Source: an uncultured Clostridium sp. (GTDB lineage: Bacteria; Bacillota; Clostridia; Clostridiales; Clostridiaceae). Taken from it: DNA of 64,000 nt. A model generated the notes under the pieces. That model made no database searches. It was not told the origin of the DNA and worked only from the letters and a program-made list of their open reading frames with translations. The first letter of the stretch is position 1; each line of letters starts with the position of its first letter. The stretch is taken from contig NZ_CAJURG010000007.1 of NCBI RefSeq assembly GCF_910588715.1, forward strand, positions 7,354 to 71,353. Reading direction: 5' to 3'. This document shows, in pieces, positions 48,543-57,672 of the stretch. The translations under genes and the position numbers were made by a program.

Positions 48543-49187
48543 CTATTTATTAACTTTACTATAATCACTTATAAATTTTTCAATTCCAGCAGTAGTTAAT
48601 TGATGCTTGGACATTTCTTCAATTTGTGAATACGGTATTGTTGCAATATCTACACCAGCTAATATGCATTTAAGAATATGCTCTTGTGTTCTAATACTTG
48701 CGGCTATTATTTCTGTTCTAAAACCATAGTTTTTCTTCGCTATAATTAAATTTCTTATTAAGTCCATTCCCTCTAATCCAATATCATCTAATCTTCCAAC
48801 AAATGGACTAATATAAGTTGCTCCTGCCTTAGCTGCTAAAACTCCTTGTTGAACACTAAATATTAAAGTAACATTAGTTTTTATTCCTTCCTTAGATAAA
48901 ACTCTAACTGCACCTAATCCTTCTAATGTCATTGGTATTTTAATAACTATATTAGGACTTATTTTTGCTAACTCTCTTCCTTCTTTGATCATACCTTCAG
49001 TATCTAAGCTCATTACTTCTGCACTTACTGGTCCATCTATTATATTACAAATTTCCGGAATTATTTCTGCCATTGTTTTATTTTCTCTTGAAACTAATGA
49101 TGGATTTGTTGTAACTCCATCAATTAACCCCATATCATTTGCCTTTTTAATTTGTTCAATATTCGCTGTGTCTATAAATATCTTCAT
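48543..49187 (-). CDS. tal: Transaldolase (small, Fsa/TalC type)
   Basis: 214 aa, decameric small transaldolase family. Schiff-base Lys83 in VIKIPMT, SPFVGRLDD and a Glu in SAEVMS. Fructose-6-phosphate aldolases carry Gln at this position, so the Glu supports a transaldolase role (sedoheptulose-7-phosphate plus glyceraldehyde-3-phosphate to erythrose-4-phosphate plus fructose-6-phosphate). GGGAGG before the ATG. Its promoter carries the same TGTAAACGTTT element as the rbs operon, which suggests shared control with ribose and transketolase. Confidence 0.88.
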   Translation of the reverse strand: MKIFIDTANIEQIKKANDMGLIDGVTTNPSLVSRENKTMAEIIPEICNIIDGPVSAEVMSLDTEGMIKEGRELAKISPNIVIKIPMTLEGLGAVRVLSKEGIKTNVTLIFSVQQGVLAAKAGATYISPFVGRLDDIGLEGMDLIRNLIIAKKNYGFRTEIIAASIRTQEHILKCILAGVDIATIPYSQIEEMSKHQLTTAGIEKFISDYSKVNK

Positions 49188-49265
49188 AAAATTTTCCCTC
49201 CCATAAATTTACCATTAAATTAAATAATTAATTCTCAAAACTTTTTCCTTCATTAGGATAATATA

Positions 49266-49301
49266 ATTTTATCACTTTATCACGTTTTTGTAAACGTTTT
49301 A
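49266..49301 (-). promoter_or_regulatory. Transaldolase promoter with LacI/CcpA-type operator
   Basis: Minus strand: -35 TTTACA (49294-49289), 17-bp spacer, -10 TAAAAT (49271-49266). AAACGTTTACA overlaps the -35 box, and a second ACG half-site follows in the spacer. The same 11-base core occurs at the rbs promoter (18590-18600). Confidence 0.65.
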
Positions 49302-49405
49302 TACACTCTTTAAAACTATTTAAAAAATTTATTTTTTTAATAATAATTAATTAAATTTAAAATATAACATATTTTTTAAATTTAATTATATAAAAAATAT
49401 AAATA

Positions 49406-49434
49406 GCTGCAATACTAATATTTAGTATTGCAGC
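49406..49434 (-). terminator. Terminator of alcohol dehydrogenase operon
   Basis: 13-bp perfect stem GCTGCAATACTAA with a 3-nt loop, T-rich downstream on the minus strand. Confidence 0.85.
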
Positions 49435-49446
49435 CTTATATTTATT

Positions 49447-50610
49447 TTAATAACACTTTTCTAAAATTTTTAAAATATCCTCAGCATTAAGTTTCTTATA
49501 TCCTCCCCCTAATACTGTAGAATTTGCAATAAGAGGCAACATTTCTTTAGTAGCTCCAAGTTCTTTAATAGATGTAACCATTCCACATTCTTTAATAAAA
49601 TCTTCTAAACAACAAATACCTTCTTTTGCAACTTCCTCTTTTGTTTTTCCTTCTTCAGATACATCCCAAATATTCTTTGCAAATTTTACAAACTTATCTA
49701 ATCCATAAGAGTAAATATAATTATAATACGGAATAGAAATTGCAGCTAATCCCATACCATGAGCACAATCAGTATACGCACCTAATTGATGTTCAATCAT
49801 ATGAACCTCCCAATCTTGTTCTTTTGATAAACCTGATATTGTGTTTAATGCAAGTGTAGCACTCCACATCAAGTTACTTCTTGCTTCATAGTCCATTGGA
49901 TTTTTAATTGCAACTCTTGCATTATCAATTACAGAGCGTAAAAGTCCCTCAATAACGTAATCTGTTGTATTATTATCTTCACCTGAAAAATATTGTTCCA
50001 TTAAGTGAGACATTATATCAAAAATTCCACTAACCATTTGATATTTCGGAACTGAAAAAGTATATTCTGGATTCAATATAGAAAACTTTGGATATACTTC
50101 TGCTGAATAAACTCTTCCTGTTTTAATTTTTAACTCTTCATTTGTTATAACAGAACCACCATTCATCTCTGATCCTGTGCCAACCATTGTTAAAACAGCT
50201 CCAACAGGAATAATTTTATTATTAATTGGTTCAAAATTTAACCAATATCTTTTAAATGCATCACCTTCACAATAAGCAGAAACCGAAATAGCTTTAGCAC
50301 AATCTATTACAGAACCTCCACCAACTCCTAAAATAAGATCAACATTATTATCACGTACAAGTTTTCCACCCTCTAACACTTTTTCGTAAGTAGGATTTGC
50401 CATAACTCCAGAAAGTTCTATAACTTTTTTTCCATTATCCTTTAAAATTTTAATTACTTTATCATATAACCCAATTTTCTTTATAGAGTTTTTTCCATAT
50501 AATAAAAGTATAGTTTCTCCAAAATTTTCAATTTCTTCTTTTAAGCTACTTAAAGAATCTTTTCCAAAATGTATCCTAGTTGGATTATAATACATAAAAT
50601 CAAATAACAT
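49447..50610 (-). CDS. Iron-containing alcohol dehydrogenase (BdhA/YqhD type)
   Basis: 387 aa, full length. GGGSVIDCAKAI (nucleotide site), HLMEQYFSG and HMIEHQLGAYTDCAHGMGLA (metal ligands) place it with the NADPH-dependent butanol/aldehyde-reducing iron ADHs. It likely reduces an aldehyde such as butyraldehyde or a toxic short aldehyde. Third gene of the merR-acetyltransferase-adh run; the regulator type (below) supports an aldehyde-stress role. AGGAGG precedes ATG. Confidence 0.9.
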   Translation of the reverse strand: MLFDFMYYNPTRIHFGKDSLSSLKEEIENFGETILLLYGKNSIKKIGLYDKVIKILKDNGKKVIELSGVMANPTYEKVLEGGKLVRDNNVDLILGVGGGSVIDCAKAISVSAYCEGDAFKRYWLNFEPINNKIIPVGAVLTMVGTGSEMNGGSVITNEELKIKTGRVYSAEVYPKFSILNPEYTFSVPKYQMVSGIFDIMSHLMEQYFSGEDNNTTDYVIEGLLRSVIDNARVAIKNPMDYEARSNLMWSATLALNTISGLSKEQDWEVHMIEHQLGAYTDCAHGMGLAAISIPYYNYIYSYGLDKFVKFAKNIWDVSEEGKTKEEVAKEGICCLEDFIKECGMVTSIKELGATKEMLPLIANSTVLGGGYKKLNAEDILKILEKCY

Positions 50611-50686
50611 AAATTACCTCCTAATATTTTTAAAATAATTATTAATTTAAAATATAATATATTTATTCTTTTTTAACTAATTTATT

Positions 50687-51259
50687 TTAGATTACATCAA
50701 TATTTTTAATAAATTTTGCTGGAACTCCTCCAACAACAGTATTAGGTTCAACATTTTTAGTAACTACTGCCCCTGCAGCAATAATAGCATTATCACCAAT
50801 TGTTACTCCTGGAACAATTGTTACACATGCTCCAATCCAAACATTATCACCAATAATTACAGGAGAAGGCTTCATACTAGCTCTATTTTTAGGATTAAAA
50901 TCATGATTAATTGTTGTAATTACAACATTATGTCCTATTAATGTACCATTTCCTATGCGAATTCCTCCTTGGTCTTGAAAGCTACAACCCGAATTAATAA
51001 ATACATTTTTTCCTACAATGATATTCTTTCCACAGTCTGAATAAAAAGGAGGGAACATCCTAAAACTCGAATCTACATTACGACCAATTAATTTAGAAAA
51101 TAGCCTACAAATTTCCTGTGGCTCATGATAAGTTGAATTCAATTCACAGATAATTTTAATTGCTTTCTGACTTAGTTTATGCATATATTTATGAACTTCT
51201 GAATTACCCTCTATCTTTAGCCCACTATTCATATATTTTAAAAACTCTTCAAGTTTCAT
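50687..51259 (-). CDS. Sugar O-acetyltransferase (maltose/galactoside type)
   Basis: 190 aa left-handed beta-helix with hexapeptide repeats; NSGCSFQDQGGIRIGNGTLIGHNVVITT(I)NHD contains the catalytic His, and PVIIGDNVWIGACVTIVPGVTIGDNAIIAAGAVVTKNV is characteristic. Transfers acetyl from acetyl-CoA to a sugar hydroxyl. Start at ATG 51259 with AAAGGAGAT; the frame is open further upstream into the merR gene. Confidence 0.9.
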   Translation of the reverse strand: MKLEEFLKYMNSGLKIEGNSEVHKYMHKLSQKAIKIICELNSTYHEPQEICRLFSKLIGRNVDSSFRMFPPFYSDCGKNIIVGKNVFINSGCSFQDQGGIRIGNGTLIGHNVVITTINHDFNPKNRASMKPSPVIIGDNVWIGACVTIVPGVTIGDNAIIAAGAVVTKNVEPNTVVGGVPAKFIKNIDVI

Positions 51260-51293
51260 ATTTTGCTTATCTCCTTTTAATATTACTTTTAAA

Positions 51294-51686
51294 TCATATT
51301 TTCTTTTTATGAATTTCTTCAGTTCCATACTGAATAGCTTTTTCATAATAATTAATTTTATATTCTAATACACTCATTATTTTATTCAACTCTTTCATTT
51401 GCTCCTTAACTACTTCTCTTCTATTAAGAAATATCTCTAGCCTATCTTTTAATGTACTATCTCCTTCTAAACACATATCCATATATCTCTTAATATCTTT
51501 TATTGGTGCTCCTGAAGACTTCATACAAAGTATTATTTCTAATGATTTTAAATCTTCATCTTTAAAAACACGACTTCCATTTTCTTTTCTTTCAATAAAT
51601 GGTAATAAACCTTCTTTATCATAATAACGTAATGTTGATACTGAAATACCCATCATATCTGAAACTTGTTTAATTGTATATGACAA
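51294..51686 (-). CDS. MerR-family regulator (AdhR/NmlR-like)
   Basis: 130 aa: N-terminal MerR HTH (TIKQVSDMMGISVSTLRYYDKEGLLPF), wing, then a long coiled-coil dimer helix (residues about 80-120). Cys54 in LEIILCMKS sits near the conserved Cys of the aldehyde-responsive AdhR regulators, so aldehyde sensing is a reasonable inference given the alcohol dehydrogenase gene in the operon. Starts with TTG behind AAGGAGGTG. Controls its own promoter. Confidence 0.85.
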   Translation of the reverse strand: MSYTIKQVSDMMGISVSTLRYYDKEGLLPFIERKENGSRVFKDEDLKSLEIILCMKSSGAPIKDIKRYMDMCLEGDSTLKDRLEIFLNRREVVKEQMKELNKIMSVLEYKINYYEKAIQYGTEEIHKKKI

Positions 51687-51781
51687 TTATAGATTCACCT
51701 CCTTAAAATATTATTATCTAAATATTAATTTTATAATTTTAAAAACAAATTTCCATATTATTGAATTATACTATTAAATTA

Positions 51782-51812
51782 ATCTTACATGGTAAAGTTA
51801 ACTTTAGGTCAA
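51782..51812 (-). promoter_or_regulatory. MerR-type promoter with 19-bp spacer
   Basis: Minus strand: -35 TTGACC (51812-51807), -10 TAAGAT (51787-51782), spacer 19 bp, which is the overlong spacer that MerR activators need. The spacer contains the perfect palindrome TAAAGTTAACTTTA (51793-51806). Confidence 0.8.
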
Positions 51813-51951
51813 TATATTTTTTTATTTTTATATTTAAGTCATTTTATAGAAAAATAAATTAGTAATCTTGAAACACTAAATAAATTAAAGATTCTGTATC
51901 AAATTAATTTTTTATACAAGCTTATCAATAAAAATTTTGTATAATAAAAAG
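51813..51951. other. AT-rich intergenic stretch without recognised element
   Basis: Between the MerR promoter and the terminator of the downstream PTS operon; no ORF with a ribosome-binding site is seen. Confidence 0.35.
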
Positions 51952-51993
51952 AGCTATATAATATTGAATTAAAAAACTCAACATTATACAGCT
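51952..51993 (-). terminator. Terminator of beta-glucoside operon
   Basis: 16-bp stem (AGCTGTATAATGTTGA on the minus strand) with two G-U pairs and a T run. Confidence 0.75.
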
Positions 51994-52013
51994 TCTTATT
52001 ACTTTTATTTATA

Positions 52014-53453
52014 CTATTTAATTTTTAATCCGTTTGATTCAATAACATTCTTATACCAGTAATATGAATCCTTGCATAATCTCTTCATACTACCATTACC
52101 TTCATTGTCGCGATCAACATAAATCATTCCATATCTTTTTTTCATTTCTCCAGTAGTAAAAGATACTAAATCTATTATTCCCCATGGAGTATATCCCATT
52201 AACTCTACACCATCATAGTTAACTGCTTTTTCCATTTCTTCAATATGCTTAGCTAAATATTCTATGCGATATAAGTCATGTATTTTTTCATTTTCTTCAA
52301 CCTTATCATGAGCTCCAAAGCCATTTTCAACAATAAATAAAGGTAATTCATATCTATTATAAAGAATATTTAAAGTGTATCTTAACCCAACTGGGTCTAT
52401 TGGCCATCCCCAATCACTAGACTTTATATATGGATTTTCAATAGAATTTTTTAATGACCCATTAACAGAAACTTCTCCATCATTGCATATTCCCGCCTTA
52501 ACTGCATTTGACATATAATAACTAAATCCAATATAGTCCACAGTTCCCTTTTTAAGAATTTCTAAATCCCCATCTTCAATTCCAATATCATATCCCTTTC
52601 TTTCAAATTCCTTTAAAGCATATCTTGGATAATGTCCACGTACATGTACATCTGGGAAAAAGAATCTTTCACGCATTGCTTCTTCTGCTGCCATTATATC
52701 TTCTGGATTACAAGAATATGGATATATAGGAACATGTGATATCATACATCCAATTTTAAATTCTGGATTGATTTCTTTTCCTTTGATAACTGCCTTTGCA
52801 CTAGCTAATAATTCATTATGAGCTACTCTATATAAAACTTCTCTTGGATCTTCACCTTCAGTTAAAGTTACACCAGAATTTGTCCATAAAAATAAAGGAT
52901 TATTTGTATCCATTTGGTTATTTATTTCATTAAAAGTCATCCAATACTTAACTTTATTTTTATATCTTTCAAAACAAACTTCTGCAAATCTTTCAAAAAA
53001 GTCTACAAGCTTTCTATTTCTAAATCCACCATATTCTCTTGCTAAATGTAATGGTAACTCAAAATGAGATAAAGTTATAACTGGTTCTATTCCATATTTT
53101 AATAATTCATCAAATACATTATCATAGAATTTTAATCCCTCTTCATTTGGTTTTTCTTCATCTCCCTTTGGAAATATTCTTGTCCATGCTATTGATGTTC
53201 TTAAACATTTAAGTCCCATTCCTGCAAGTAATTTTATATCCTCTTTATATCTTCCATAAAAATCTATAGCTTCATGGTTAGGATAAAAAGTATTTTCCAT
53301 TATTGTATCTGTTATTACTCTTGGAACTCCATGAGCACCAGCTGTCATTACATCAACAACACTTGGTCCTTTTCCACCAGCATTCCATCCACCTTCAAAT
53401 TGATGAGCTGCAAAAGCTCCTCCCCATAAAAAGTCATTTGGTAACTTATTCAT
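52014..53453 (-). CDS. 6-phospho-beta-glucosidase (GH1)
   Basis: 479 aa, full length for GH1. Acid/base Glu in TFNEINNQ, nucleophile Glu in IVENGFG, plus the substrate-binding GWNAGGKGPSVVD start. It would hydrolyse phosphorylated beta-glucosides (cellobiose-, arbutin- or salicin-6-phosphate) brought in by the PTS encoded upstream. AAAGGAG before the ATG. Confidence 0.95.
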   Translation of the reverse strand: MNKLPNDFLWGGAFAAHQFEGGWNAGGKGPSVVDVMTAGAHGVPRVITDTIMENTFYPNHEAIDFYGRYKEDIKLLAGMGLKCLRTSIAWTRIFPKGDEEKPNEEGLKFYDNVFDELLKYGIEPVITLSHFELPLHLAREYGGFRNRKLVDFFERFAEVCFERYKNKVKYWMTFNEINNQMDTNNPLFLWTNSGVTLTEGEDPREVLYRVAHNELLASAKAVIKGKEINPEFKIGCMISHVPIYPYSCNPEDIMAAEEAMRERFFFPDVHVRGHYPRYALKEFERKGYDIGIEDGDLEILKKGTVDYIGFSYYMSNAVKAGICNDGEVSVNGSLKNSIENPYIKSSDWGWPIDPVGLRYTLNILYNRYELPLFIVENGFGAHDKVEENEKIHDLYRIEYLAKHIEEMEKAVNYDGVELMGYTPWGIIDLVSFTTGEMKKRYGMIYVDRDNEGNGSMKRLCKDSYYWYKNVIESNGLKIK

Positions 53454-53489
53454 AATTATTCTCCTTTACCTAATAGATTTTTTTATTTT

Positions 53490-55390
53490 CTACTGTGTTA
53501 TACCTAATTTTTTTAAATTAATTATTGCTTTTCCATTTTTAACTTCTTCATTTATACATAATTTCTTATCTTCATAATTATCAGCATTTGTTATTACAAC
53601 TGGAGTAACTAAAGGATAACCTTCTTTTTCTATTGCGCTTCTATCAAATTCTAATAATAAATCACCTGATTTAACTTTAGAACTTACTGATGTTTTAATG
53701 TCAAATCCTCTTCCTTGCATTTTTACAGTATCCATCCCAACATGTATTAATAATTCAACACCATCTTCTGAAAGCAATCCAATTGCATGTTTAGTATCTG
53801 CAATAAATTCTATTGTACCATTAAATGGTGCATATATTTTATTATCAGTTGGTTCAATTGCTATACCTTTTCCCATTGCTCCTGAAGAAAAAACTGGATC
53901 ATTAACTTTTTCTAGTTCTATTACTCTTCCAGATATAGGACTTTTTATTTCTTCAACTTCCATGCTTAAAGCAGGCTCTTCATTTTTAACTTTTACTATT
54001 TTATCTTCTTTTTTGCTTGTTTCCTTTTCTCCAATATCAATTATTTGAACAAGTACAATTGCTCCAATAAATGATATAACAGCTCCTAATAACATACCTA
54101 TAATAGATTTTGAGTGTCTGGTGTTATAGCATTTACAACCGTTAAAAGTCCAGGAAGACCTGCATATGCATAATAAGCTATATTAAAGAATGATCCAACT
54201 ACTGCTCCAATTGCTCCTGCAATACATCCACATATAAACGGTTTCTTAAACTTTAAGTTTACACCATATATCGCTGGTTCAGTTATACCAAATATACCTG
54301 TAACCCCTGCTGATAAAGCTATATTCTTAGTTTTTTTGTTTCTTGCTTTTATAAATACCCCAAAAACTGCTCCTGCTTGAGCTACAACTGCCATTGTTTG
54401 GAACGCTTGGAATGTGTCCATACCATATAAATCATAATTAGCTAAACACATTGGTGTAACTCCCCAGTGAACTCCAAATATAACTACAATTTGCCATAGC
54501 CCTCCAATAACAGCTGCTGCAACTGGTGGTGCAAAATTATATAAAGCATTATATGCATTTGCTATTCCTGTAGCTACTGAATCTGATAATGGTCCTATAG
54601 CTAATATAGTAAGTGGAACCATAACAACCATACATATAAATGGTGTAAATAAAGCTTTGATCACTTCTGGTAACTTTTTATCTACAAATCTTTCAACATA
54701 AGATAATATCCATACTAAAAATAATGGTGGTAAAACTGATGATGTGTAAGTTGTTTCAGCTAGACTAATACCTAAAAACTTAATACTTGCTCCACTTGCT
54801 ATTCTTGATGCTATTTCTGCCCAAGTTGGACTTACTAAAGCCGCACAACATGCTACTGCAATAAACATATTACATTTAAAATGTTTAGATGCTGTAATTG
54901 CTATGAATATTGGTAAGAATGTAAATGGTGCCCAAGACATAAAACTTAAAACTTCATAAGTCCCTGTGCTTGAGAATGATGAATTAAACATATTAATTAA
55001 TATTAAACATCCTTGTAATATTCCAGCTGCTGCTAATATATATATAAATGGTGCAAATACTGCTGACATTGTTGCAATTACTTTACTTAAAATACTTGTC
55101 TTAGGTTCTTCTTCTAAAGAAGTACTGTCTAAATTAAGTTCACTAGCAACTTTATCAAAAACCTTTCCCACATGAGTCCCTATAACAACTTGAAATTGTC
55201 CAGAATTTTCAACAACTGTTATTACTCCAGTAAGTGCCGAAACGTTTTCTTTTGCTTCATTAGTTGTTTCTTTTAAAACTAATCTAAGCCTTGTTGCACA
55301 TCTTGATGCCTTTATAATATTTTGCTTTCCGCCAACAGCTTTTATTATATCTACTGCTAACTTTTCATAATTTCTTACAGAACTTGACAT
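53490..55390 (-). pseudogene. Beta-glucoside PTS EIIBCA, interrupted by a frameshift
   Basis: Minus strand. The first part, 55390-54098, codes IIB (active-site Cys in RCATRLRLVL) and IIC (about eight hydrophobic segments) and stops at TAG. The second part, 54095-53490, opens at an ATG in another frame, finishes the last IIC helix (MLLGAVISFIGAIVLVQIIDIG) and continues with IIA (crr-type GTIEFIADTKHAIGLLSEDGVELLIHVGMDTV; active His in LLIHVG). One extra A at CAAAATC (near 54112) would fuse both as a 633-residue EIIBCA, the usual size. ATG 55390 is preceded by GGGAGGG. Two proteins are possible if this is real, since the second part has its own ATG. Confidence 0.8.
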
Positions 55391-55430
55391 ACATTTCCCT
55401 CCCACTAAACATTTTATAATGTTATAATTT

Positions 55431-55473
55431 AATTGTATGATTATATTATAATTATACCAGTACAATTTGTCAA
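55431..55473 (-). promoter_or_regulatory. PTS operon promoter and GntR-type operator
   Basis: Minus strand: consensus -35 TTGACA (55473-55468), 17-bp spacer, -10 TATAAT (55450-55445). Dyad AATTGTA / TACAATT (55431-55437 and 55461-55467) and the central palindrome TATAATTATA (55447-55456) cover it. The divergent GntR gene makes this its likely target. Confidence 0.75.
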
Positions 55474-55564
55474 CTTTTTTCGAAAACATTTTCTTCAATT
55501 TATTTCATAGCTCATTTATGCTATACTTTACCTATAAATATTTAACATAATAAAGGGAGTAAAA

Positions 55565-56272
55565 ATGCTAAAATATCAAATAATTGCAAATGAAATAGAA
55601 AATAATATTTATAGTAATGACCTTTCACAAGGAACTAAATTACCCACAGTAGAGGCTCTTGCTTCTGAATATAAAGTAAGCAAAAGCACTATTGTTAAAG
55701 CCATAGAATCCTTAGTATCTAAGGGGCTTGTATATCAACTTCAAGGAAGTGGTATCTTTGTTAGAAGAAGAAATCGTGATGGTTATATAGATTTAAATGT
55801 AACTCAAGGATTTACTAACTCATTAAAAGAGTTTGATATAACATCAAAAGTTTTAGAATTTGATCTTATACGTGCTGATGAAGAAATTGCACAGTTAATA
55901 GAATGTAATGTTAATGATGAAGCTTATGTTGTTAAAAGAATAAGATACATAAATAACGAAATAATGTGTTATGAAGAAGCCTACTATAAAAAAAGCATTG
56001 TTCCATACCTTACTAAAGAAATAGCAAAAGGCTCTATTTTTGAATATTTGAAAACAGCTCTAAATTTAAAACCTGGTTTTTCCGATAGATATATACATTT
56101 AGAAAAATTGGATGATAACCTTGCTAATATATTAAACTTAGAAACTGGTGATCCAGCAATGGTTGTTTTAGAGCAAATATACTTACCATCTGGTGTATCT
56201 TTTAATGTTTCAAAATTAGTTTATAATTATAAAAATACTCAATTCTTTCTTCAATCTTCATATGTAACATAA
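55565..56272 (+). CDS. GntR/HutC-family regulator (UTRA domain)
   Basis: 235 aa: N-terminal GntR winged HTH (LKYQIIANEIENNIYSNDLSQGTKLPTVEALASEYKVSKSTIVKAIESL) and a C-terminal UTRA effector domain (EEIAQLIECNVNDEAYVVKRIRYINNEIMCYEEAYY). Divergent from the beta-glucoside PTS operon, so probably its repressor responding to a sugar phosphate. AAAGGGAG before ATG. Confidence 0.9.
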   Translation: MLKYQIIANEIENNIYSNDLSQGTKLPTVEALASEYKVSKSTIVKAIESLVSKGLVYQLQGSGIFVRRRNRDGYIDLNVTQGFTNSLKEFDITSKVLEFDLIRADEEIAQLIECNVNDEAYVVKRIRYINNEIMCYEEAYYKKSIVPYLTKEIAKGSIFEYLKTALNLKPGFSDRYIHLEKLDDNLANILNLETGDPAMVVLEQIYLPSGVSFNVSKLVYNYKNTQFFLQSSYVT

Positions 56273-56285
56273 TAAAGAAAACTAA

Positions 56286-56328
56286 AAGGCTATATCAGTT
56301 TGAGGTTAATTCAAATTGATATAGCCTT
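56286..56328 (+). terminator. Terminator of gntR gene
   Basis: 12-bp perfect stem AAGGCTATATCA, with further pairing inside, followed by a T run. Confidence 0.85.
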
Positions 56329-56375
56329 AATTTTTTAATTTTAATAACTAGATCTTCTAATTAAATATATATTTT

Positions 56376-57500
56376 CTATAATTTTTTAATTGCATCAGAA
56401 ATCACGTCGGCTAAGTCTTCTGCTTGTGGTACAAATCCTAATTTATCTATAAAAGCATGAATCATCCCTTTATACCTATAGCAAGTTATATCAACATCAG
56501 CATCTTGAAGTTGCTTTGCATAAAATTCAGTTTGAATTCTAAGTCCATCAAATTCTGCTCCAACTAATATAGTCTTTGGTAAATTTTTATGAGATTTTGC
56601 AAGAATTGGACTAACATATGGATCATTTACTAAATCAAAATCTGGTAAATATGCTTTTAACATTGGTTCATCTTTATCTGTACTAGGCTTACCTAGATAA
56701 GTAAATCCTCTAAGTTTATCTTCTAATTCTGGAGCTATTTTAATTATTTCCTCTTTCCATTCATATCCTAAAACCTTTGCATTTCCTAATGCTACTGCTG
56801 GATAAATCAATACTTGCATTGCTATCATTGGAATATTTTCATCTCTTGCCCTTAATGATACTACTGCTGCATAGTTTCCCCCAGCACTATCCCCTGCAAC
56901 AGATATCTTTGTCTTATTTATCCCATACATTTCAGCATTATCATAGATATGCTTTACAGCATAAAAATTATCATTTAATCCATTTGGATATTGCTTTTCT
57001 GGTGCTAATGAATAATCAACATTAAATACTACACAATTAGCTCTTTCTGCAATTAACTTACAAAAATTTTCTACTACATATGTAGTACCACCTATCCATC
57101 CTCCGCCATGGAAAAATATTAAAGCTTTCTTATTACATTTGTCTTCTATACTCCTTGGATAATAACGCCAAAGCCCTACATTATTTCCACTTCCAGTTAA
57201 AGTCTCAAACTTAGTATAAATTTCTACAGTATTTAAATTATAATTTGCAAATCCCATACTTTTTCTAATATTTGAAATTATTGCTTCAAATGTCTCTTCT
57301 CTTTGTTCTTCATCTTCATTTGAATTTTCATCTAAATGACCTACCCAATGACCATCCATAATTTCCTTTTCGCATATATCTAAATGTCCTTCCCTTTCTT
57401 CCCCTGGACTTGGTTTTAATATTATTTTTACACCATTATTCTCTATTTCCTTTATCTCACTTTTTAATATCTCTAAATATTTTTTTGGATATTTTCTCAT
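56376..57500 (-). CDS. Alpha/beta hydrolase (HSL-type esterase)
   Basis: 374 aa. Oxyanion motif HGGGW, nucleophile elbow GDSAGG, later Asp (LVGAEFDG) and His (GMIHAF) complete the HSL-family catalytic triad. Cytoplasmic; likely an esterase of short-chain acyl or acetylated substrates. The N-terminal 100 residues are an unusual acidic extension without family signature. GAGGAG before the ATG. Confidence 0.88.
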   Translation of the reverse strand: MRKYPKKYLEILKSEIKEIENNGVKIILKPSPGEEREGHLDICEKEIMDGHWVGHLDENSNEDEEQREETFEAIISNIRKSMGFANYNLNTVEIYTKFETLTGSGNNVGLWRYYPRSIEDKCNKKALIFFHGGGWIGGTTYVVENFCKLIAERANCVVFNVDYSLAPEKQYPNGLNDNFYAVKHIYDNAEMYGINKTKISVAGDSAGGNYAAVVSLRARDENIPMIAMQVLIYPAVALGNAKVLGYEWKEEIIKIAPELEDKLRGFTYLGKPSTDKDEPMLKAYLPDFDLVNDPYVSPILAKSHKNLPKTILVGAEFDGLRIQTEFYAKQLQDADVDITCYRYKGMIHAFIDKLGFVPQAEDLADVISDAIKKL

Positions 57501-57597
57501 AAATATTTTCTCCTCACAACCCTTTATTATTTTAAATCTTATAACAATTTTATTCTAATACATAGGTTAATCTTTTACCAATAATATTTTGTCAGAA

Positions 57598-57642
57598 AAA
57601 ATATGTCAATCGCTTGACATATTTTATTTTTAAATTTATACT
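57598..57642 (+). promoter_or_regulatory. Sucrose operon promoter with LacI-type operator
   Basis: Perfect 12-bp inverted repeat (57598-57609 and 57614-57625, core TGTCAA-TCGC-TTGACA) overlaps a plus-strand promoter: -35 TTGACA (57614-57619), 17-bp spacer, -10 TATACT (57637-57642). The CG-centred dyad suits a LacI-family repressor; the LacI gene at the end of this locus is the obvious candidate. Confidence 0.8.
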
Positions 57643-57672
57643 CTACTTATAGAAGACCATTAGGAGGTAACA

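Noticed and set aside
53490..54095. Free-standing EIIA gene with its own membrane helix
   Set aside because: The helix is the last IIC helix; the upstream frame joins it with a single-base correction.
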